From positions 20,918 to 84,917 of the forward strand of contig JBCBEX010000010.1 of assembly GCA_038528235.1 (NCBI GenBank): 64,000 nucleotides of DNA, read 5' to 3'. Positions 53,983 through 63,920 of this stretch are shown in pieces (position 1 is the stretch's first letter; every line of letters starts with the position of its first letter). This DNA is from JBCBEX01 sp038528235 (lineage in GTDB: Bacteria; Bacteroidota; Rhodothermia; Rhodothermales; Rubricoccaceae). The position numbers and the translations under genes were made by a program. A model generated the notes under the pieces. That model was not told the DNA's origin, did not search any database, and saw only the letters and a list, made by a program, of their open reading frames with translations.

Positions 53983-55425
53983 ATGTACACGCCTCTCATT
54001 GGCCGCCGCCTGCTGGATCGCGCTAACGCCCGCGATGGCCGCGACCGGACGCCCGCCGAGTTCTTCGTTGAGGAGTTTCACCGGCTCGTCTTTGACGACG
54101 ATGATTACCTCATGCCGGCTGGCAACTCAAAGTTCGGCCAGTTGGTCAACAACCGGAAAAAGCACAGGGCGGCGGCCGAGCGCGAGGGACGCATCTGGGA
54201 CGAGGCCGAGCGCGCTCGGCTCCGTGCCGCTGCTCTCGACGACTTCCACGAGGTGGCTGCCGAGACCACAGAACCCCAATCACATCTCGTGCTTGGCGGC
54301 TACGCGCGTGGCACCGACGGCACTACCTCCGGCCAAGTCACTGGCATCGACCATACCGCCGACGCTGACGAGGTCTATCTCTCGTGGATTGGGGCCGCTG
54401 CCGGAGCGGGCGTCTCGGGTGGTCTCGTCCTCCTCATCGACCACGATGCCGTGCTCGACGCCGTGCTCGAAGGGTGGGAGCACTACCGGCGCATCCTGAG
54501 CAAGAGCGGCGGCACGATGCGGTCCAATCAGCTCGAAACGTGGAACGGACAATGGCTCCGCCATCGGTTCTCGCCGCGCTACGACCCGGACGAGCCGACG
54601 CTCTTCGTCACGACGGTCCCCGACGTAGTCAATGCAAAGAAAACGCCGTCGCAACTCAACACCGTTCCGTGGGCACGGCTCCTCTTCGCGCTCGGCCACG
54701 GCGTTGACGACGATCAGGTATCGGCCTATGTCTACAGCACGGGCCAGACCAATACGACAGTCGGCTTCGTGACGCTTTATCTCGGCGCGACCGAGCAAGT
54801 TCGCAGGGGCTACCGGACGTTGCGTGGGTTCTACTGTGACCTGTTTGGCAGCGCTGCCGACGGCCTCGCCAAGACCGACGACCTCGACGCGGTCTACGAC
54901 GCGGGTCGCGGCTTCGTGTGGGCCTGCGCCGAAGGCACCATCGGCCTGAGCGCCCTTCAGCCGCGCAAGCTCCGCGACTTCCTTCCCGGCGGGAAAAACC
55001 GCCAGCCTAAGCCTATCGGTCCTGCTGACGCTCAGACGCCTCTTCTCTACCAATCCTGGATCTACGCTATGCTCGGAGACAAACAGACCGCCCTCTACGA
55101 CCGCGCCCGTGACACCGCCGAGCGGTTTCTCGCCTTCGAAAGCGGAGCCATCGGAGGCAAGACAAACCTCAGTAAGTCTGTCAAGGGCGTGCTTAAATCG
55201 ACGTCCATCCAGGAGTTCATCGACGGCCTGGCGCAGATGGCAGAGGACGCCCAGGAAACCTCGAAGTCGAACCTGACCGACGAGCAGGTGGCTGGGACCC
55301 TCGACACGCTCGACGGTCTCGTCCAGGACACACTCGACCTCGACTACGAGCGGTTCCGGCTCTTCCTCGTCCTCCTCCGCTTTCAACTCGCCCTCCTCCG
55401 TGGCCGTGCCGCGGAAGTGGCTTGA
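53983..55425 (+). CDS. cas8: putative Cas8 large subunit
   Basis: 480 residues, 8 nt after cas3. Assigned by position and size between cas3 and cas7; no strong family motif could be named. The N-terminal part RLLDRANARDGRDRTPAEFF and the central LIDHDAVLDAVLEGWEHYRR are mostly helical, and the C-terminus is a helical bundle (YERFRLFLVLLRFQLALLRG), as in Cas8b/Cas8c. Its task would be PAM reading and DNA opening. Subtype I-B is most likely but a separate branch is possible. Confidence 0.72.
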   Translation: MYTPLIGRRLLDRANARDGRDRTPAEFFVEEFHRLVFDDDDYLMPAGNSKFGQLVNNRKKHRAAAEREGRIWDEAERARLRAAALDDFHEVAAETTEPQSHLVLGGYARGTDGTTSGQVTGIDHTADADEVYLSWIGAAAGAGVSGGLVLLIDHDAVLDAVLEGWEHYRRILSKSGGTMRSNQLETWNGQWLRHRFSPRYDPDEPTLFVTTVPDVVNAKKTPSQLNTVPWARLLFALGHGVDDDQVSAYVYSTGQTNTTVGFVTLYLGATEQVRRGYRTLRGFYCDLFGSAADGLAKTDDLDAVYDAGRGFVWACAEGTIGLSALQPRKLRDFLPGGKNRQPKPIGPADAQTPLLYQSWIYAMLGDKQTALYDRARDTAERFLAFESGAIGGKTNLSKSVKGVLKSTSIQEFIDGLAQMAEDAQETSKSNLTDEQVAGTLDTLDGLVQDTLDLDYERFRLFLVLLRFQLALLRGRAAEVA

Positions 55426-55496
55426 GCCCTGGACATGGGTAGCCCATCGCTCCCGCACCCACTCGCATTCTTTTGCACCCACTCTCGCCTTTTATC

Positions 55497-56561
55497 ATGC
55501 GCCACACGCTCTATCTCCGCGGCCTCCGGCAGGTCAACCATACCGTGTTTGCCGTCGCCGACGGACAGAAGACGTACCGTGACCCGATCACCGGCCGCCC
55601 GCAGGCCTACTCCAGCGGTCAGCAGGTCAAGCGGTCCCTGCTAGACACGTTCGCCGACGAACTCGGTCAGGAGCGTGCTCCGGTCACGTTCTACAAGGTT
55701 CTCGACAAAGGTTCACTCAAGGATCGTGAGCCCCACTCTGCGTGTGACCCCGCCTACCCTGACCAACTCATCGGTGGATGGATGCGGGCCGAGAAGCGCT
55801 CGGGCGACGACAAGGGCGGACGGCCCATCCGGCGCCGAGCGCCGATCTCCGTGTCGGCCTTCCGCCCACTTCACCCAACGCTAGCTTCCGTCGACACGGA
55901 GGAAGCTCTGACCTTTGACCGGCGGGACAGTAACCCTGCCACGAACAAGGTGATCGTCCGTGACCCGAAAGGCAATCCGGTCTCTGACGAAGACCTGGAC
56001 GCATTCTTGAGCGACAACAACCAGACGCTCCGTCGCCTCAACTTCCTCGCTCCTCAGAAACGAGCACACGGTCTGTTCGTCTACGACGTGGCCGTCGACC
56101 TACGGCGGCTCTTCTCCGTCAGTATGGCCGACGAAGACCCGGAACTCGACTCGAGCACCATCGAGAAGCTCAAGGGTGAGGGCTGGGTCGAAGTCGGGAC
56201 CACGCTCGTCGCGCCAAGCGGGATGCGAGAGCAGATCATTCCGGCTCTCGCCTATGCGCTTCTCCACTGGTCTATCACGAGCAATCAGTCACGGACGTTC
56301 AGCCCGATGCCGCCGCTCGCGGTTGCGTTGGCAGACCGGGCCGACAAGATCGCGGTGGCTATTCGAGCAGACCTAGGTGAAGCCGCGTTGCGCAGGCCTT
56401 CTGCGCAGGTCCAGTTTGATTCTGTGGGGGACAATTCGCTCTTCGTCACACCCGTAGCACGTGGCGTCATGCCCGAGGTCGAGGCCGACGTGGATGCGAT
56501 GGACAGGGCACAAGCCGAAATCGAACGGCGGCTGCGGGCGTACGACTACGGGGCAGCATGA
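55497..56561 (+). CDS. cas7: Cas7 backbone subunit
   Basis: 354 residues from the ATG at 55497, 71 nt after cas8. Begins MRHTLYLRGLRQVNHTVFAV and contains SSGQQVKRSLLDTF and APISVSAFRPLHPTLA, patterns of the DevR/Csh2-type Cas7 RAMP proteins (RRM core with an inserted thumb). Several copies line the crRNA spacer and flip every sixth base, the property used above to interpret the guide match. The end overlaps cas4 by 4 nt. Confidence 0.85.
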   Translation: MRHTLYLRGLRQVNHTVFAVADGQKTYRDPITGRPQAYSSGQQVKRSLLDTFADELGQERAPVTFYKVLDKGSLKDREPHSACDPAYPDQLIGGWMRAEKRSGDDKGGRPIRRRAPISVSAFRPLHPTLASVDTEEALTFDRRDSNPATNKVIVRDPKGNPVSDEDLDAFLSDNNQTLRRLNFLAPQKRAHGLFVYDVAVDLRRLFSVSMADEDPELDSSTIEKLKGEGWVEVGTTLVAPSGMREQIIPALAYALLHWSITSNQSRTFSPMPPLAVALADRADKIAVAIRADLGEAALRRPSAQVQFDSVGDNSLFVTPVARGVMPEVEADVDAMDRAQAEIERRLRAYDYGAA

Positions 56562-57100
56562 CAGCTCCTCGCATCGGCGGGATGCTGGTGGGGTACTGGC
56601 GCGTGTGTCCGCGCAAGGCGTGGTACTCGATGCGCGGGCTGTGGATGGAGCAGGAGAGCGAGGCCGTCGCGCTGGGGCGGCTGCTCGACCGCACGAGCTA
56701 CCGCCGACGGCGGCGCCCGGCCCTCATCGAGGCCGAAGCGCCTGACGGGACGCCGCTGGTAGCTAAGCTAGACGGCGTCGACTTGCGGGCGGGTGTGCTC
56801 CACGAGACCAAGAAGGGCCGCTCGTGCGAGGACGCGCACGTGTGGCAGGTGCGGTTCTACCTGTGGGTGCTCCGGCTCGCCGGCGTCACCGGGCCGGGCG
56901 GGCGTCCGCTGCGCGGCCAACTCGACTACCCAGCGCTGCGGCGCACGGAACCCGTTGCGCTGGAGCTTGAGCACGAGGGGCACCTCGCCGAGGTCGTGTC
57001 GGCGCTCGCGGCGTGCGCGCGGCAGGACGTACCGCCCGAGCGGCATCCGCGGCGGTCGTTCTGCCGGCGGTGTGCCTTCGAGGCACTGTGCTACGGGTAG
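56558..57100 (+). CDS. cas4: CRISPR adaptation nuclease Cas4
   Basis: 180 residues. RecB-like nuclease with one N-terminal Cys (WRVCPRKAW) and three C-terminal Cys (FCRRCAFEALCYG) for an iron-sulfur cluster. Nuclease motifs are AKLDGVDL (Asp) and LHETKKGRS (ExK). It trims prespacers and helps to select PAM and orientation. Start overlaps cas7 (ATGA); GC rises from here on compared with cas6-cas7. Confidence 0.93.
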   Translation: MTAPRIGGMLVGYWRVCPRKAWYSMRGLWMEQESEAVALGRLLDRTSYRRRRRPALIEAEAPDGTPLVAKLDGVDLRAGVLHETKKGRSCEDAHVWQVRFYLWVLRLAGVTGPGGRPLRGQLDYPALRRTEPVALELEHEGHLAEVVSALAACARQDVPPERHPRRSFCRRCAFEALCYG

Positions 57101-57172
57101 CGGCCAGGGGTGGCCGGTGGCACGGGCCGGGCGGCCTATGCTGGCCGACGCCGCCCTCCTGCCCCTTCTGCT

Positions 57173-58249
57173 ATGCCTCGCGACCACTACCTCTTTTCCA
57201 ACGGACGGCTGCGTCGTCGCCAGAACACGCTCTGGCTGGAAAAGGCCACCGAAGACCGGGTCCCGGGCGTGGCACCGGACGATACGGGCGCCCCGTCGGG
57301 CACGCTCACCGGCGAGAAGGCGGTGCTGCCCGTGGAGGCCGTCGACGCGCTGCACTGCTTCGGGGAGATCGACCTCAACGCCAAGCTGGTCGTGTTCCTG
57401 GCGCAGCAGCGCATCCCGGTCCACGTCTACGACTACTACGGGAACTATGCAGCGACGCTCTACCCGCGCGAGTACCTGCTCTCGGGGCGACTGACCGTAG
57501 CCCAGGCGGAGCACTACCTGCGTCCGGCGCGACGGCTGCGGCTGGCCCGGGCCTTCGTCGGGGCGGGGCTGTACAACATCCGGCGCGTGCTGCGCTACCA
57601 CGCCAGGCGGGTCGGGGACGAGGCCCCGGTCCGGCATGCGCTCGCGGTCGTCGAGCGGGAGGCCGCGCGGGTGCCGGAGGAGGCTGCGATCCCGGAGCTG
57701 ATGGCGGTGGAAGGACGCGCCCGGGACGCCTACTACCGCGCGTGGCCCGCGATGCTCGGTCCCAGGCTGGCCGAGGTCTTCCCCTTCGACGGGCGGCAGC
57801 GGCGCCCTCCCTCGAACGCCTTGAACGCGGCCATCTCGTTCGGGAACGCGCTCTGCTACGCCGCTTGCCTGAAGGCACTCTACCGCACGGCCCTCGACCC
57901 GACGATCTCATATCTGCACGAGCCAGGCGACCGGCGCTACAGCCTGGCCTTGGACCTGGCTGAGGTGTTCAAGCCGCTGCTGGTGGACCGGGCGATTCTG
58001 CGGTTGCTGAAGACGGGGCGGCTCCAGCCTACCCACTTCGAGGGACGCCTCGGCGGGACCTACCTCACGGAGACGGGCCGACGTCGGTTCGTGGAGGCCT
58101 GGGACGAGCGGCTGCGGCGGACCGTGCGGCATCGGCGGCTGGGGCGGCACGTGTCGTACGAGCGCCTCATCCGGCTCGACGCCTACCGCCTCGTCCGCCA
58201 CCTCACGGATCCCGCCGACCCCTATGTCGGCTTCCGAGCCTGGTGGTGA
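57173..58249 (+). CDS. cas1: CRISPR integrase Cas1
   Basis: 358 residues from the ATG at 57173; earlier in-frame codons are non-coding spacer. N-terminal beta domain (HYLFSNGRLRRRQNTLWLEK; FGEIDLNAKLVVFLAQQRIP) and C-terminal helical domain with metal ligands Glu in AVEGRARDAYY, His in ISYLHEPGDRRYS and Asp/Glu in LALDLAEVFKP. It follows cas4 by 72 nt. Works with Cas2 to insert spacers at the leader end. Confidence 0.96.
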   Translation: MPRDHYLFSNGRLRRRQNTLWLEKATEDRVPGVAPDDTGAPSGTLTGEKAVLPVEAVDALHCFGEIDLNAKLVVFLAQQRIPVHVYDYYGNYAATLYPREYLLSGRLTVAQAEHYLRPARRLRLARAFVGAGLYNIRRVLRYHARRVGDEAPVRHALAVVEREAARVPEEAAIPELMAVEGRARDAYYRAWPAMLGPRLAEVFPFDGRQRRPPSNALNAAISFGNALCYAACLKALYRTALDPTISYLHEPGDRRYSLALDLAEVFKPLLVDRAILRLLKTGRLQPTHFEGRLGGTYLTETGRRRFVEAWDERLRRTVRHRRLGRHVSYERLIRLDAYRLVRHLTDPADPYVGFRAWW

Positions 58250-58268
58250 ACACGACACAGACACGGCC

Positions 58269-58532
58269 ATGCCCTACTATATCGCGGTCTACGACATCGG
58301 CTCGGACCGGGTCGCGAAAGCGCTCAAGCTCTTCCGGCGGTACCTCACCTGGATTCAGAACAGCGTGTTCGAGGGGGAGCTGACCAAGGCCCAGGCGGCG
58401 GAGCTCGAGGCCGAGGCCCGGGCGCTGCTCGAGGCGGGCGACTCGGTCATCCTGTTCGAGCTGCGCACGACCGCCTACATGGAGCGGCGGGTGCTGGGCA
58501 CCGAGCACGGCGAGCGCGGGCCGATTCTGTGA
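58269..58532 (+). CDS. cas2: CRISPR adaptation protein Cas2
   Basis: 87 residues from the ATG at 58269. Ferredoxin fold beginning YYIAVYDIGSDRVAKALKLF with the conserved Asp of the first strand, then RRYLTWIQNSVFEGELTKAQ and SVILFELRTTAYMERRVLG. Structural dimer of the Cas1-Cas2 integrase. It starts 19 nt after cas1 and precedes the leader. Confidence 0.95.
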   Translation: MPYYIAVYDIGSDRVAKALKLFRRYLTWIQNSVFEGELTKAQAAELEAEARALLEAGDSVILFELRTTAYMERRVLGTEHGERGPIL

Positions 58533-58744
58533 GGGGGCCGCGTCGTCCTCCATGATGCGGGGGCGTCTGTGGGGGAGCCGCGCACTCCGAACGACGCGTC
58601 GGGTCAATGGGGAGCGAATTGCGGCGCGTCGTCTGAAGGGGTAGACTTCGCGACTGGGGGGCGACGCCCTCGGCTGCGAGGCGCGACGGCACCCGATGGC
58701 TCTTTGACGTAGTGTAAGCGTATTTTCCGGCCCCATTTGCCGGG
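58533..58744 (+). promoter_or_regulatory. CRISPR leader
   Basis: 212 nt between cas2 and the first repeat. The distal part is GC-rich; the last 50 nt contain an AT-richer run (TTTGACGTAGTGTAAGCGTA then TTTTCC) that may hold the array promoter, with TTTGAC as possible -35. New spacers should enter at its right end. Confidence 0.7.
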
Positions 58745-61700
58745 GCCTCAATCGCACCTCAGAGGCATCGAAAGTCGCTCTCGATCAGCGAGGGCAAGCG
58801 GGGTGGGGTGGCCTCAATCGCACCTCAGAGGCATCGAAAGAACTGAGCGAAGCCCAGACCATGCTGATCAAGGTCAGCCTCAATCGCACCTCAGAGGCAT
58901 CGAAAGTTCCAGGAAGGGGCTGTCCCCGGCGGGGAGCGTCGGGCCTCAATCGCACCTCAGAGGCATCGAAAGAGGTTGTAGGACGAGCGGGCAAGGTTGC
59001 GCTTGAAGGCCTCAATCGCACCTCAGAGGCATCGAAAGTCGAAATCGGGATTCGTCTCGTCAATCTCCCAGACGAGCCTCAATCGCACCTCAGAGGCATC
59101 GAAAGGGGTCGATGGAGAGTATGAGGCAGGGCGGGCGGCTCGCCTCAATCGCACCTCAGAGGCATCGAAAGTTTTGCTCCTGGACTACGACCTCGTACTT
59201 CCCCGCGCCTCAATCGCACCTCAGAGGCATCGAAAGTCCTATCAGGTGTGCTCGTGTCGGCTGGGGTGTAGGGCCTCAATCGCACCTCAGAGGCATCGAA
59301 AGGCGACGCTAACGCAGCAGCAGCGGCGGCCGAGCGCGCCGGCCTCAATCGCACCTCAGAGGCATCGAAAGTCCTGGCTGCCGAGCGAAACCGCGCCTGC
59401 CGATGAGGCCTCAATCGCACCTCAGAGGCATCGAAAGTCTCTGAGATCGACCTGATCGCGCGTCACCGCTGGGCCTCAATCGCACCTCAGAGGCATCGAA
59501 AGGCGAAGGAGGACCTGCGCCTCCTCAACGAGTTCGTGCCTCAATCGCACCTCAGAGGCATCGAAAGCTTGAACTGGTCGGGCACCGATGCGACGGGCAC
59601 CAGCCTCAATCGCACCTCAGAGGCATCGAAAGTCGATGATGGTCGCGCCAAGAAGCGAGAGGCCGAGGCCTCAATCGCACCTCAGAGGCATCGAAAGTCG
59701 TTCGCGATCCACGTCGGCCCTGCGTACGCGGGGAGCCTCAATCGCACCTCAGAGGCATCGAAAGCAGGCCGGATCGTCGTCTTTGAGAGCGCGACGTACC
59801 GCCTCAATCGCACCTCAGAGGCATCGAAAGTTGAAACTTGGCGTCGACGTGGGGGCGCGCCGATCCGGCCTCAATCGCACCTCAGAGGCATCGAAAGGAT
59901 GTGGTCCGCTGGGAGCTACACCGCACCGCATCGAGCCTCAATCGCACCTCAGAGGCATCGAAAGACGATACGTGCGGATGTTGGTCGAGAGGATCGGTTG
60001 GCCTCAATCGCACCTCAGAGGCATCGAAAGCTGGAGCCGACCGCGTTTGTGTCTACGGTGCCGTACGGCCTCAATCGCACCTCAGAGGCATCGAAAGTGT
60101 TGACGCAGCATCCTACGTGCTAGCTGTGTCTCTGCCTCAATCGCACCTCAGAGGCATCGAAAGTTTGGGATCACGTTCAACGTGCCGCAGGAGGGCGCAG
60201 CCTCAATCGCACCTCAGAGGCATCGAAAGAAGGTCGTCGGAGCAGAAGGTGAGAAACAGGTCGTGCCTCAATCGCACCTCAGAGGCATCGAAAGGGGCCG
60301 GGCCGTCCGCACGGGCGCACCGTCGGCGTGGCCTCAATCGCACCTCAGAGGCATCGAAAGCCCGCTCAAAGCCGAGGTCAAGGCCACCGATGCCAGGCCT
60401 CAATCGCACCTCAGAGGCATCGAAAGGTCCTCTACGCGACGCCTGAAGAGCGCCACGGGCCGAGCCTCAATCGCACCTCAGAGGCATCGAAAGTGCTTCT
60501 CTAAGCCGTACTGAATGCGAGCGCGCGTTGCCTCAATCGCACCTCAGAGGCATCGAAAGGGCCTCAGACTTCGCCGAAGAGGTCAACGTGACCGTGCCTC
60601 AATCGCACCTCAGAGGCATCGAAAGGGCGAAAAAGTCGCCGCATTCACGGAGCATGTGAAGCCTCAATCGCACCTCAGAGGCATCGAAAGTCGCCGGAGC
60701 GCTACGGCGAACCCGACCCGGTGCCGGCCTCAATCGCACCTCAGAGGCATCGAAAGACGACTGGACGTCGCTCGGTGACTACGCCGACGGGCCTCAATCG
60801 CACCTCAGAGGCATCGAAAGTTGTAGGAGCCTCGCGGCGTTTGGTGTAGGTGCGCGCGCCTCAATCGCACCTCAGAGGCATCGAAAGGCGTCGCAACCTG
60901 GCACGCGCCAAACGCGCCCACGTGGCCTCAATCGCACCTCAGAGGCATCGAAAGGTGGGCACCTGCCCACCTGGCGACGCGAACAGATTCGCCTCAATCG
61001 CACCTCAGAGGCATCGAAAGTTTGAGGCGTCAGCTATCGACTGGAAGCCCGGCACGGCCTCAATCGCACCTCAGAGGCATCGAAAGCTCTTTGACCTACT
61101 GACACCCTGGCCGTCCGCGCCCGCCTCAATCGCACCTCAGAGGCATCGAAAGCTCATAGGCGCGTCCAGGCACGAGGTCTAGCAGGTAGCCTCAATCGCA
61201 CCTCAGAGGCATCGAAAGGCGGAGCGGCAGCGCGTGCAGCAACTCACGCGGCAAGCCTCAATCGCACCTCAGAGGCATCGAAAGAATCGCCCGCCTCCTC
61301 ACAGACCCGCCGCATGGGCTAGCCTCAATCGCACCTCAGAGGCATCGAAAGCTCGCCTACGGATGCTGATCGAGACTCAGCGGTGCCGCCTCAATCGCAC
61401 CTCAGAGGCATCGAAAGTTCTTCGAGACGAGTTGCAGGCGCTCGCCCCATCGGGCCTCAATCGCACCTCAGAGGCATCGAAAGACGTAGGGCGGCAGCGG
61501 GAAGCCCCAACTGGCGAGGGCCTCAATCGCACCTCAGAGGCATCGAAAGGAAGTCCAACTTCACGTCGGGATGCACGGCGAGCGGCCTCAATCGCACCTC
61601 AGAGGCATCGAAAGTAGGTCCACGCCGTGCCGCTCCGCGAGGTACTGGATGCCTCAATCGCACCTCAGAGGCATCGAAAGGGGGTGCGATTGAGAACCAA

Positions 61701-63920
61701 ATAATACGATGACCGGCCTCAATCGCACCTCAGAGGCATCGAAAGTCTTGACATCCTCGGCGACGAGGATTGGCATGTACGGCCTCAATCGCACCTCAGA
61801 GGCATCGAAAGTCGTTGGGTGCGCGATGAGCTGCGGCGCATCCGCGAGCCTCAATCGCACCTCAGAGGCATCGAAAGCGGTGCTGACGGTACCGCTTTCG
61901 AAATCGCGCAGGGGCCTCAATCGCACCTCAGAGGCATCGAAAGAGGCGTCGCTGCCCGCTTTCACCTCGGTGGGGGGCCGCCTCAATCGCACCTCAGAGG
62001 CATCGAAAGCCCGCTCTCTCGACGCTCCTTCGTGCGTTGCTGTGGCCTCAATCGCACCTCAGAGGCATCGAAAGCCCATTGCCTACGCGGACGGTGCGAA
62101 CGTGACCGTGGCCTCAATCGCACCTCAGAGGCATCGAAAGCGTTCAACGAAAAGGTCGAGTGGGAAAACGACGCCGAGCCTCAATCGCACCTCAGAGGCA
62201 TCGAAAGTTCCTGAAGTGCCGGATGGCTGGGGTGTCGGTGAAGCCTCAATCGCACCTCAGAGGCATCGAAAGCCGAAGACGAGGGCGTGCGCCGCATCGT
62301 GGACGCGGCCTCAATCGCACCTCAGAGGCATCGAAAGATGGCCTCGCAGGCTGGAAGCCTGCCGAGCACACCCGCCTCAATCGCACCTCAGAGGCATCGA
62401 AAGTCGAGACGGACGCCACCGTCAAGCGGGCGGGCGTCGCCTCAATCGCACCTCAGAGGCATCGAAAGAGACGATGAGGCTCGCCATCGAGCCCTTTGTC
62501 GGGAGCCTCAATCGCACCTCAGAGGCATCGAAAGCAGGAAGCGGGCTATGGGCTACGGCATGAGCCACCCGCCTCAATCGCACCTCAGAGGCATCGAAAG
62601 GACGGCCTGCACCGCCGCCCCGCGCCGCCGAAGGCTGGCCTCAATCGCACCTCAGAGGCATCGAAAGACTTCGGCGGCATGGTCGGCCAGGAGCGCGAGA
62701 CGGCCTCAATCGCACCTCAGAGGCATCGAAAGCCGACCGCACCGCATCGGGGCTCTACCTCCCGACCGGCCTCAATCGCACCTCAGAGGCATCGAAAGCC
62801 GCTCCTCCTGACCACGCCAGCAACTAGCCCCATGGCCTCAATCGCACCTCAGAGGCATCGAAAGCAGAGAAGGCAACCTTCACCCGTCACGCAGGCACCG
62901 GCCTCAATCGCACCTCAGAGGCATCGAAAGGTGACACAACCCACGTCGTTCTCATCTCCGAGGCTGGCCTCAATCGCACCTCAGAGGCATCGAAAGCTCC
63001 TTGCTGTGGCCCTCGCCCGCAGGAAGCGGGCTAGCCTCAATCGCACCTCAGAGGCATCGAAAGGCGTGAGCGTCGCAACGGTATAGCTGAACTCGTTCGG
63101 CCTCAATCGCACCTCAGAGGCATCGAAAGGTGCCCTCGCACTCGTCAGGCGAGCGCCCGTCAGTCGCCTCAATCGCACCTCAGAGGCATCGAAAGTGTCC
63201 TGCGCTGCGGCTCGGTGGATGAGCTGTCGGGCCTCAATCGCACCTCAGAGGCATCGAAAGCTGACGGCGTGCCTGCGGCTCTGTACGCCCGCATGGCCTC
63301 AATCGCACCTCAGAGGCATCGAAAGGATGCGACGCGAGACAGGTAGGTCGGCCCGTCCTCAGCCTCAATCGCACCTCAGAGGCATCGAAAGTGATTTCAT
63401 CTTGCGCCCCCCAATGGACCGTCGTGCCTCAATCGCACCTCAGAGGCATCGAAAGGCATCGGCGAGGGCCTACACGGCGACATCGCGCTCGGCCTCAATC
63501 GCACCTCAGAGGCATCGAAAGCCGTCTACGCACCGAGTTCCCCCGCGCCTACCAGCAGCCTCAATCGCACCTCAGAGGCATCGAAAGTGACAGCGGGAAG
63601 CACGCGAGTGGGCCCGGCGACGGAGCCTCAATCGCACCTCAGAGGCATCGAAAGGAGGCTCACGAGGATGCGGTAGGCGGCTCCCCAGACCAGCCTCAAT
63701 CGCACCTCAGAGGCATCGAAAGCAGACACGTCGGGGAGCCTCGTCCTCACGTTCCTCAAGCCTCAATCGCACCTCAGAGGCATCGAAAGCTTGCCTCGAC
63801 CTCAAGTACGAGGAGGGCGTCGTCGGCCTCAATCGCACCTCAGAGGCATCGAAAGGCGTCCACCGTGCAACAGATCGGAGACGGCCCCGAGCCTCAATCG
63901 CACCTCAGAGGCATCGAAAG
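58745..63920 (+). CRISPR. CRISPR array, 79 repeats and 78 spacers
   Basis: A 30-bp repeat starting GCCTCAATCGCACCTCAG and ending AGGCATCGAAAG is present 79 times by my reading, first at 58745-58774, last at 63891-63920, with no variation noticed, including the two ends. Spacers are 34-39 nt. GCCTC (positions 1-5) can pair with GAGGC (18-22) just before the last 8 nt, ATCGAAAG, which becomes the crRNA handle after Cas6 cutting. Direction is plus, leader at the cas2 side. Apparent proteins with repeated NRTSEASK, QSHLRGIE or IAPQRHRK are repeat translations and not genes. Confidence 0.98.

Noticed and set aside
60560..62110. Spacers at 60560-60595 and 62075-62110 sharing AACGTGACCGT
   Set aside because: 11 shared bases coding a common peptide pattern are too few to claim overlapping protospacers.
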